NCBI GenBank assembly: GCA_026770585.1
Contig: MU646438.1
Location: 485,834 to 526,452 of the forward strand
Origin: Baffinella frigidus
Lineage: Eukaryota > Cryptophyceae > Cryptomonadales > Baffinellaceae
Direction: 5' to 3'
DNA: 40,619 nt
Shown here: one piece after another, positions 10,601 through 18,700 of the stretch
How positions within the stretch are numbered: the stretch's first letter is position 1
How the letters are laid out: each line of letters opens with the position of its first letter
Position numbers and translations under genes: made by a program
The notes under the pieces: generated by a model
Database searches by the model: none
What the model was told of the DNA's origin: nothing
What the model saw: only the letters and a program-made list of their open reading frames with translations

Positions 10601-13600
10601 CCCACACACAAAGACGATCGTACCGCACACCCAAGGCCGTGCATCAACACGCCCCCGCCGCGCAGAGACTTCCTCGAGAGTCATAAACCCGCCTAGACCC
10701 TAAACCCTGATCCCTACACCCTACACCATATACCATTAACCATGAACCATAAACCATGAACCATAAACCATAAACCATAAACCATACACCATAAACCATG
10801 AACCAGAAACCAGAAACCAGAAACCAGAAACCAGAAACCAGAAACCTTAAACCCCAAGCCCTGAGCCCTAAACCCTAAACCCCAAACCCTACACCCCAAA
10901 CCCTAACCCCTAAACCCTAAACCCAAAACCCCAAACCCAAAACCCAAAACCCCAAACCCTAAACCCTGGATATGACAAGAAACGGACGAGGCGGTCAGGA
11001 AGCAGGTGCTGCTGTTTCTCGACTGGCTCATGAAACACCCGGAGAAACGCCACACCCTGAATATGTACCTGCATTTGTGAACATGCCCCGCCACACCCTG
11101 AATATGTCAGGAAGCGGATTCAGCGGTTGGGGCTTAAATCTTCAAGCCTAAACCCCTGACCCTGGATACGGCAGGAAACTGACGAGGCGGCCGGGGAGCG
11201 GGCGTTGGTGTTTCTCGACTGGCTCATGAAACGCCCGGAGGAGTGTACCTGAATATGCCCCGTAATATGTACCTGAATATGCCCCGTAAACTCTGAATAC
11301 GTACGTGAATATGTGAATTCGGCGGTTGGAGCCTACACCCTAAACCCTAAACCTTAAACCCTAAACCCTCAACCCCAAAACCCAAACTCTGAGACCCTCA
11401 CCCTGGATACGGCAGGAAACGGACGAGGCGGTCGGGGAGCGGGCGCTGCTGTTTCTCGACTGGCTCATGAAACGCCCAGAGGAGCGCATCGCCGTCGTGT
11501 CCCACAGGTGTGCCCTCTCCCTCCATCCCTACACCTTGGCGGGGCAGGAAACAGACCATGTGGTAGGGCAAAGGGCGCTGGTGTTCCTCGACTGGCTGGT
11601 GACAAGCCCGGAGGAGCGTCGTGTCCCACAGGTCCATTCTCGCCCGGGAAACACGCCAAACTTCTAGGGATTTGAGTTCCCGGCAATAATGTGTTATCTG
11701 TACCACGAAACGCTTTTACCAGGCGCGTGTGTTTCTCGACTCGCTGATGAAACGCCCAGAGGAGCGAGGAGCGCATCGCCGTCGTGTCCCGCAAGTGCCA
11801 CACACCAGACTACACAGGGATTTCTTGAATACCCCTTACACACTCGTCCATGGGATCCTACGGTAGGCAATATCGTAGGGACATAGGGGGGTTCCTACGG
11901 AGAAGGTAACTGATGAAAAAGACCGGAAGAACGCATCGCCGTCGTGTCCCACAGGTCCATTCTCGCCCGGGAAACAGGCCAAACGTCCAGGGATTTGAGT
12001 TCCCGGCAAGAATGTGTTATCTGTACCATAATGTGTTATCTGTACAACGCTTTTACCAGGCGCGTGTGTTTCTCGACTCGCTGATGAAACGCCCAGAGGA
12101 GGGAGGAGCGCATCGCCGTCGTGTCCCTCAGGTGTCACACACCAGACTACACAGGGATTTCTTGAATACCCCTTACACACTCGTCCATGGGATCCTACGG
12201 TAGGCAATATCGTAGGGACATAGGGGGGTTCCTACTGAACAGATAACAGATGAAAAAGGCCGGAAGAGCACATCGCCGTCGTGACCCACAGTCCATTCTC
12301 GCCCGGGGAAAGGCTAGGAATTTGTGCCATTCCTGGCGCAATAATGTGGAATCATTCCAAAGTTGATGATCACCCGGGAAACGCGCCAACAGTCAGAAAA
12401 TCTCGCCCGGGATGGAGGGAGAGGGCAGATAGGGAGGGATGGCGAGAGGAAGAGCGAGCAGGAGAGGGGCGGCGGTGTTGGGGAGAGAGCGGCAGAAGTC
12501 ATGCAACATACGAAGAGTGCAAACTGACGCTATTCGTTGCATTCCACGCGTATCCGGCAGGCGGTACGGCAATCGTGCGGCCAATTGGCCTTGCCGTTTC
12601 TGGTGTGGGATTGCGCGCGTGAGCAGAGTGTTGTTGATTCTGCGTGAGATGGGGCGCTCTGATTCTGTGTGAGATGGGGTGTTTTCTGATGTGAGACACG
12701 CGTGAGCAGCGTGTTCTTGCAGCAGCTCTGCATGCAGTGCCAAGACACCCGAAACCCGAAACCCGAAACCCGAAACCCTGAACCCTGAATCCTGAACGCG
12801 CTTTCGCAGCGTTTTCCTGCAGCAGCTCTACATGCAGTTCCAGGACACTCTTCCCAAGGAGTTCTTCGAGGCTCGCCAGGTCCCCCCCCCCCCCTTCTGG
12901 AATCCACACCCTCTCTCACACACTCCCTCCTACCCCTCTCCTCTCCCCTGCAATCCTCACCCCTGCAATCCACATCCCTTCCTGCACACCTTCCTACCGG
13001 GATTACTCGAAATTCAGCACACTCACCTGAGGAACGTCAGGTTGCCCCCCAACCCTGCAACCACCCCCCCCACCCACCCTCCTACTGGGGTTACTGGCGT
13101 GTCCCCTTTTCCCTGCAATCCACCCCCTCTCACACACACCCTCCTACCGGGATTACTCGAAATAAAGGACACGCACCGGCCTATGGTCCTACTGTAGGGC
13201 GAATCCTAGGAACCGAGGAGCCCAGGGACGCTGCGTGCCCTTATGCGCGGGTTACCCCTGTGCAGGGGTACCGCGCCTATACGAAAGCGCCTCCTCCTAG
13301 CACCCTACAGGGGGGGCATGCCTATGGCCGTACGGTGGTCCTACGGGGGGGGTAGTTTCTTATCAGCGAGATAACCCTGTAATGGCCCGAGGCGGGCGCA
13401 TCCTAACCCCGGCCCTCACAGAACGTCTCACACGCATCCCTTAAGTGGCCGGGGGGTCCAAATAGTCCCCCGGAGGTCCTGGGCAGGTGCAAGGGCCCTA
13501 CGGTAGGGTGTTTGCGCCGAATGGCCACTTAAGGGGTATCATACCTTACGCGCACCAGCGTCCCTCCTCGAGTGTGAAGCCCTGAATGCCTCGAGTGCAT

Positions 13601-13804
13601 ACTGCACGCACAGAGTCACTGTGTAAAGTCACTTCATGTGTAAAGTCACTCCGTGTGTAAAGTCACTCCGAACACTCCTACATCTTGTCCCCAGAGAGTC
13701 CCTCAGCCTCAGCCCTGAAAAACAAACCCCTGGAGCAGGACTTCGCAAAGATGAAGGTGGTGGTGGTCTGCCCAGCCAACGGGGGCAAAGGCGAGGCTCA
13801 ATAA
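7657..13804 (+). CDS. phosphoglycerate-mutase-like histidine phosphatase
   Basis: Seven exons join in phase: 7657-8061, 8418-8483, 8853-8921, 9992-10042, 11416-11507, 12810-12879, 13739-13804 (272 residues). This is the branch-1 histidine phosphatase superfamily, closest in pattern to plant and fungal PGM-like proteins. The RHG motif is RHAEGLHN (R68, H69); SPLTRTLQT supplies the conserved Arg (R132); the acid is in CRE (E158); the second catalytic His is in AVVSHS (H227). The C-terminal exon gives DFAKMKVVVVC, the family's closing strand. Residues 1-40 are rich in Arg, Ala and Ser with few acids, which suggests a mitochondrial or plastid presequence. Substrate cannot be told from sequence. 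Exons 3, 5 and 6 each have decayed extra copies in the neighbouring introns; I chose the copies with intact acceptor, frame and donor. Confidence 0.9.
8484..8852 (+). repeat. telomere-like intron 2 of the phosphatase
   Basis: From donor GTAACC to acceptor CCCTAG the intron is almost entirely AAACCCT repeats with point variants (AACCCGAAACC, AACCCTGAACCC). The C-rich strand is the transcribed sense strand. Confidence 0.85.
8931..9030. repeat. GAAATTTCG hairpin element, copy 2 of 2
   Basis: Same arms as the element at 6283-6383: TAGATCTGGATATTTTGCCC and CGAAATTTCAC on the left, GTGAAATTTCG, poly-G and ATATCTACGTGCCCAA on the right. It begins about 10 bp downstream of phosphatase exon 3. Confidence 0.65.
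9213..9252 (+). pseudogene. decayed copy of phosphatase exon 3 (a)
   Basis: GGCCGCTCCTCGACTTTGCC followed by CGCTGGCCAAAG|GTGATT resembles the 3' half of exon 3 and its donor, with a deletion and several changes. It is in intron 3 and is not needed for the reading frame. Confidence 0.5.
9290..9421 (-). repeat. TAGCTCT...CAACCCGAGT element, copy 1
   Basis: Inverted-repeat element: TAGCTCTACCTAACTCGGGT (minus strand) at one end, AGCTCTACGTCACACGGTTT at the other. The interior (AACTTTTGGAGTGAAAA, GGAAGTCAATTC) recurs inverted at 23727-23858; related pieces occur at 30049-30192 and 32715-32818. It fits a MITE-like family. Confidence 0.5.
9450..9493 (+). pseudogene. decayed copy of phosphatase exon 3 (b)
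   Basis: The sequence encodes KTSHLVAHWPK followed by a GT, a clear copy of the exon 3 end (KTSDLVVHWPK). It lacks a matching 5' part and acceptor. In intron 3. Confidence 0.6.
10690..10972 (+). repeat. telomere-like tract in phosphatase intron 4
   Basis: AAACCCT units interspersed with variants AAACCAT and AAACCAG, ending about 6 bp before the first copy of exon 5. C-rich strand is sense. Confidence 0.8.
10978..11050 (+). pseudogene. phosphatase exon 5, copy 1
   Basis: Encodes TDEAVRKQVLLFLDWLMKH in frame and then diverges after PEKR; no donor follows. The acceptor is altered (GACAAG instead of GGCAG). Confidence 0.7.
11174..11243 (+). pseudogene. phosphatase exon 5, copy 2
   Basis: A good acceptor (TACGGCAG) and TDEAAGERALVFLDWLMKR in frame, but it runs into a stop after PEECT, without the IAVVSHS end or a donor. 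Confidence 0.7.
11548..11631 (+). pseudogene. phosphatase exon 5, copy 4
   Basis: Encodes TDHVVGQRALVFLDWLV, then an 8-bp deletion relative to the intact copy (11416-11507) removes the codons for the catalytic motif and shifts the frame. The acceptor and the CCCACAG|GTCC donor survive. Confidence 0.7.
11640..12305 (+). repeat. about 330-bp tandem duplication holding phosphatase exon 5 copies 5-8
   Basis: Two units share CCATTCTCGCCCGGGAAAC, GAGTTCCCGGCA, ATGTGTTATCTGTACCA, ACGCTTTTACCAGGCGCGTG and TGGGATCCTACGGTAGGCAA in the same order. Each holds two exon 5 fragments: 11723-11793 with 11911-11954, and 12061-12131 with 12249-12291. The fragments keep VFLDSLMKRPEE or the CATCGCCGTCGTG stretch but are frameshifted. 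Confidence 0.75.
12710..12749 (+). pseudogene. phosphatase exon 6, extra copy
   Basis: Preceded by GAGCAG, it encodes VFLQQLCMQCQDT, against VFLQQLYMQFQDT in the intact exon at 12810-12879. It ends in CCCGAAACCC repeats with no donor. A weaker fragment may lie near 12615-12650. Confidence 0.65.
12746..12800 (+). repeat. short telomere-like tract before phosphatase exon 6
   Basis: CCCGAAACCCGAAACCCG and CCCTGAACCCTGAATCC units lead directly into the exon 6 acceptor (TTTCGCAG). C-rich strand is sense. Confidence 0.75.
13260..13383. repeat. GGTACC-type hairpin element (family 2), copy 1
   Basis: Imperfect palindrome: left arm CAGGGGTACCGCGCCTATAC and GAAAGCGCC, right arm TTTCTTATCAGCGAGATAAC and CCTG, centre with CCTACNG runs. 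In phosphatase intron 6. Confidence 0.65.
13437..13541. repeat. TTAAGTGGC-type hairpin element (family 3), copy 1
   Basis: Terminal inverted repeats ATCCCTTAAGTGGC and GCCACTTAAGGGGTAT enclose a palindromic GGGCCCTACGGTAGGG centre. Other copies: 13870-13985, 14869-14970, 28540-28606 and 29083-29150. Confidence 0.7.
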
Positions 13805-13869
13805 ATCGACAAACACGACCGCTTCACGCCAGAGAGAGAGGTCAACGCGAGCTGAGTCCCGTGTACCTC

Positions 13870-13985
13870 TCTCTGGGGATATTCAAGTGGCGAGTAGGTT
13901 CATACGCCCTACGGTAGGGCCCTAGGAACTGCCTAGGGCGAGTTAGGGCGATTAATCGCCCGTCCGCCTTTCAAAGGATAGCCCC
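13870..13985. repeat. family 3 hairpin element, copy 2
   Basis: Imperfect copy: TTCAAGTGGCGAG at the left, GCCTTTCAAAGGATAG at the right, with CGCCCTACGGTAGGGCCCTA inside. It starts about 65 bp after the phosphatase stop codon. Confidence 0.6.
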
Positions 13986-14213
13986 GTGTAGAGTCACTCC
14001 GGGCATCTTACACGGCGCTGTATCATCCTACACGGCGCAGTATCCCCAGACTCTCGTGCCCTCTGGTGAGGCGTGACGCTGTCGCGTTATCGTGCTCGTT
14101 GCAAAAAGGGGCCTTCTCGTTCTAGGCCCAGGAGGGATGTGGTCCGTCTGGTGAATCTTCGAAGCCTAAGTGGATCTACTTTGGAAGCTGCATAACCGTG
14201 CATGCGTAGGTGC

Positions 14214-14347
14214 CCTTACAGGGGTACCTCGCTCATGAGAAAGCGCCCCCCTTGCCCCTTGGACCCTACAGTAGGCCTATGCCTAGGGCCCTATGGTGGT
14301 CCCAGGGGGGGGGGGGGCGGTTTCTTATGAGCGAGGTACCCCTGTAG
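14214..14347. repeat. family 2 hairpin element, copy 2
   Basis: Strong inverted repeat: CTTACAGGGGTACCTCGCTC then ATGAGAAAGCGCC at the left, CGGTTTCTTATGAGCGAGG then TACCCCTGTAG at the right. Centre CCTACAGTAGGCCTATGCC. Confidence 0.8.
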
Positions 14348-14504
14348 ACCCTTCATACCCACACGCCGCCGGCCCCAACGCAACCGCACCGTCCTGGTCC
14401 GATGTGTGCTTTGTTGAAAGTGGAGTGACACGGTGAGATGCGCCACGGCTCGCTTCCCGCCGAGTACATCTGCGTCATTCGAGCAAGCGCCCTGTGTCTG
14501 CAAC

Positions 14505-14536
14505 ATGAGAGGGAGAGAGGGAAGGAGGGAGGGAGG

Positions 14537-14585
<49 letters not shown>

Positions 14586-14620
14586 CGCGCGCGAGTGAGA
14601 GAGCGATGAGAGAGAGAAAG
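14505..14620. repeat. (GA)n-rich microsatellite
   Basis: GGGA and GA repeats followed by (GC)n and GAGA. It lies between the convergent phosphatase and gene B; no gene is visible in 13805-15728 outside repeats. Confidence 0.9.
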
Positions 14621-14804
14621 CCACTTTGTTGAAACGGGCATGAGAACACGGCAGCGTCAAGCTTCGCCAGAGGCCACGCAACGTGCGTCCGCCCTGCTCG
14701 TCTCGCACCGCCGCAGCCGCTTTACACCAACTGCTGCGGGGATCATCGACTCGTGTGTCCTACCAACTCGGCCGCTGTGTATGCACTCCCACCGAGGCTG
14801 TTTC

Positions 14805-15042
14805 TGAGCAGGATAAAGGGTTTCCTCGCGCATAAGGAGCCGCGCCTCCCCATAGGACCACCGTAGGGCTATCCCTTAGGTGGCGAGGAAGCGCATACGC
14901 CCTACCGTAGGGCCCTAGCTAGGACCTGCCAAGGACCTCTCTGCGGTCAATTTTGACCGTCTCGCCATTTAAGGGATAGATAGGCCTACTGCAGGCTTCT
15001 AGGAGAGTGCGCCTACTTATGAGCGAGGTCACCCTGTAGAGA
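14805..15042. repeat. family 2 element interrupted by a family 3 element
   Basis: The left half (TTTCCTCGCGCATAAGGAG, 14821 onward) and right half (TTATGAGCGAGGTCACCCTG, ending about 15039) of a family 2 palindrome are separated by a complete family 3 element (14869-14970) with ends TATCCCTTAGGTGGCGAG and TCGCCATTTAAGGGATAG. This is a nested insertion. Confidence 0.7.
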
Positions 15043-15128
15043 GCCTTTCCGTGTGCCCCTATGACGAGATGGCCCACATTCTCGAGTAGCACATGTACTC
15101 GGCTGAGTAGTACAAAGCAACACCGCGC

Positions 15129-15250
15129 TCCCTCACAAGGGTACCTCGCTCATGAGAAACTGCCCCACCCTTAGGATCACCAAAGGGCCCCAGGCATAGC
15201 CCTACTGTAGGGTCCTAGGGGGGGGCGGTTTCTTTTGAGCGAGGTACCCC
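15129..15250. repeat. family 2 hairpin element, copy 4
   Basis: Left arm CCTCACAAGGGTACCTCGCT then CATGAGAAAC; right arm GGTTTCTTTTGAGCGAGGTA then CCCC. Centre CCCTACTGTAGGG. Confidence 0.75.
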
Positions 15251-15306
15251 ACGTACCCTCCTCGGTCCCGGGCGCCTCTGCACTAGCGCGCACCCGTCGC
15301 CGCACA

Positions 15307-15308
15307 TG

Positions 15309-15364
<56 letters not shown>

Positions 15365-15374
15365 NNNNNNNNNN

Positions 15375-15431
<57 letters not shown>

Positions 15432-15486
15432 TCTCTCCCTCTCTCTCCCTCTCTCTCTATCTATCTCTCTCTCTCTCGCTCGCTCG
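15307..15486. repeat. (CT)n microsatellite with a 10-N gap
   Basis: A long CT array interrupted by an assembly gap at 15365-15374, so its true length is unknown. It lies about 240 bp beyond the gene B stop codon. Confidence 0.95.
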
Positions 15487-15728
15487 CTCGCACTCGGCGC
15501 CTACATCTCGATATCCTCGACGAGGCCGTCCTCGCAACTTATTTCCTCTCGCTCTACACAATCCCAAGTCAATTCACGTTCCCGGGGGAGTTCCCGCGCG
15601 CGTCGTCCCCACCAGCAGCCGCGCCTGTGCCATAAGTTAATTCACGTCCCCGCCATCTTAATAACCTCGCCGCGGTCGCCCTCAACCAGAGCTCTCAACC
15701 ACTCTCGACTCTCCCTACGCGCCAAACG

Positions 15729-18700
15729 TCAATTTGCGTCCCCGGTTCCCTCGCGCGCCGCCCCCGCACCAGCAAGCACTCGCTCCTCTCTCTCACGCTC
15801 CAGCCGCCCGCGCGTCTCGCTACTCCACCCAGAGATCTCCCCCAACCGCCGCTCAAGCTCCACCGTCCACTCCACCGACTCCGTCTCAAGCTTGGAGACA
15901 CTCTCTGCCACCTCCGCCTCAAGTCGCTCAACTTCGCCCTGGAGGCGATCCACCTCGCCTTGCAGAGCAGCGATCGTGTGCTCCGACGCGTCCCGTACCC
16001 CCCCCTGGATCGATCGCTCCTGGTCCATGCTGCCCTGCATCGCCGCCAAGCGATCCGCCCCAGCCTTGACCTTCTCACGCTCCGCCGCCAGCTCAGCCAC
16101 CACCGCCCCCGCCCGTTCCTTCTCAGCCGCGACATTCGCCTCTTGCGCTGCGAGCGCCTCCATCAGGCTCTGCGCATCATGTTCCAACACGTCGGCGCGA
16201 TCCTTCTCGACGGCAAAAGAGCGCGAGAGCATTTTCCCGTGCTCCAGCAGCCGCGCCACATCCTCCTTCAGAAACTCAATCTGCTTCTGCGGCCGCGCCG
16301 GCGACCCTTCTGATTCACCGTTCGAGACATCCTCTGCCAACGCCGCCTGTAGACGCGCAACTTCGCCTTGGAGCGCCGCCATTGCCAACTGCTTTGGTGC
16401 GTCCGCCTCGGAAGACGCTTCGGCTGTGAGGCGCTCCACTGCCGCAGCCACCCCGGCAAGCACGCTCGCCTTGCTGCCCCCAATCCCCCCCCGCACCCCT
16501 TCCAGCTCCGCACCCATCTCCTCGCGCACCTGCAATCGTTTGAGGTGCCAAGGTTTAAGGTTTAGGGTGCCAAGGTTGAGGACTGAGGGTACCAAGGTTT
16601 AGGGTTTAGGGAATCGTTTAGGGAAAAGTCAAGGTTTAGGGTTGAGGGAATTGTCGCCGCCACCGCCCACGGACCCACCTATGGTTCTCGTTATCTCCGG
16701 GCAACAACACGAGGGTGTGTTGCAAGGCTGGACAGGAAGGGGGTGCAATAAGGGGTGGGGCCAAGAAGGGGTGGGACCGGCAACGCCACCGCCCACGGAC
16801 CCACCTCGACTTCTCATCAATTCCAGACGACAAAAGGGGGAGGGTCTTGGGGGAATGTGTTGCAAGGCTGGAGCACAAGAGGTGCAAGAGAGAGAGGGAG
16901 AGAGACAGAGAGGGAGAGAGACAGCGATAGAGAGAGAGAGAGAGAGAACCTGCGCCACCTCGGCCGCAGCGCGACGAAACTCATCGGAAAGTTTCTGCTG
17001 CAGCTCCGCCGCCTCCCCAAACCACTCATCCGTCTTCACCGCCTGCGCCGCCAGCTCCCCCTCCAACCTCACCACATCCCCCTTTGCCGCCGCACCCTCG
17101 CCGTGGCTTGCCGAAAGCCTCTGGCGCAGGTCAGTGACCTCGCCGTCGAGGTGGACGAGAGAGACTTGCAGCCCGATCCGTTCCGAGCGGAGTGTCTCGG
17201 CCTCGCGGCGTGCCTGGTTTAGGGTTTGGGGTTGAGGGTTCCGGGGTTGAGGGTTCCGGGGTTTCGGGGTTGAGATTTAGAGTGAGGGATTAGGGTGTGG
17301 TTGGAGCTTCAGGAGCTTCGGGGTTGAGGTTTACAGTGTGGGGTTGGGGTGTGGTTTACGCGTCAGAGGTTTCGGGGTTGAGGTTTAGAGGTAGGGGGTA
17401 GGGTGCAGGGTGCGCGCCTCGCCCTCATCTTCGAGCCGCCCGAAGTGCTTGTCCTGCAACTCCCCCAACTCCCCACGCACCCTCTCCAGCTCGCCACCAT
17501 TCTCCACCGCTTTTCCAACAAGTTCTTGGATGTGTTTCGTGGAGGCGTCGAGCTCGGCCGTGCGGAGGCGGTGCGCTTGCGAGGCGTCGCTCAGCTGCCT
17601 GTCGGCTGCGTTGAGCGCCACCTGGTGTGGGGGTGAGGGGTCAGAGTGAACCTCAGCCCTGAACCCTGGAGTAGAAGGCAGGTGGGGCACTGCGCGAACG
17701 ACTGGTCGAGTAGCTGGACCTCGAACACGTGCAGTACCCTCAGCGTGAGCAACACCTGCACACCCCACGCTGTCAGGACTCTGTCAGCTGCGTTCCCGAG
17801 GCGGGCCTATCTATCCCGAGGCGGGCTTAGGGTCGCATGCGAGGTCCGAAAGGAAGCAGGGCTTTTCTGCAGAACCAGTTCCAGCGTCCGCCTATGGTGG
17901 GAGTTAAAAGAACCTAAAGAACCCTGAAGAGGAAGAGCACCTGCAGGTGGTCGCCACGGACCGAGGGTTGCATGCGAGGAAGAGCACCTTAATCTCAAAC
18001 AAAGCTTTCTAAAAAGGGTTTTTGTCAACGAAATTTACTACACAATTTGATCTTACTAGTAATAGTAGAGCGTTTGTGTAGTAAATTTCGTAGGCGGGAG
18101 ACCCTTTCTAGAAAGGCTTTTCCGAGTTGAACCTGCAGGTCGTCGCCACGACGCTGCTCCTCCACCAAACGCCGCGAAAGACTCTCCCCATTCTCCAGAC
18201 GCCGTGCCGCCTGATCATTCTGAGGATCGAGCTGCTTCTGAAGCCCAGGAGACGCCGAGTCTGTTTCAGCGTTCGAGACACGCTCTGCCAACTCCGTCTT
18301 GAGGCGCACCACCTCGCCCTGGAGAAAAGAGATCGTCTGCTCCGAATCCAACGTGTCCCGCACCCCCCCCTGGATCGCATGCTCTGCCGCAGCCTTCAAC
18401 TCCACTACCGTGGCCTTGCTCGCTTCCAGCTCCTTCCGAACCTCCTCCAGCTCCGCACGCATCTTCGCCGTCTCCTCATCCGAGGAAGATCGCTCCTGAT
18501 CCATCGCTGCCAACGCCGCCACCGTCACCTCACCCGCAGCCAGCCTCTCCTCCAGCACCCGCACCATCTCCGCCTCCGAGGAAGATCGCGCCTGGTCCAC
18601 GCTGCCCTGCATCGCCGCCACCCGCGCGCCCTCTCGCACCTGCTCCCCAACCTCCGCCAACTCCCCCCGCGCCGCCTCAAGCTCGCCCGTCCGGGTGGCC

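Noticed and set aside
12530-12973. Minus-strand Arg/Glu-rich frames around 12.5-12.9 kb
   Set aside because: They run antisense to phosphatase exon 6 and its copies and through CCCGAAA repeats; no supporting pattern.
15235-16602. 455-codon plus-strand frame across the CT array and N gap
   Set aside because: It translates (CT)n as Leu-Ser repeats and then runs antisense to gene B exon 11; the N gap makes it artificial.
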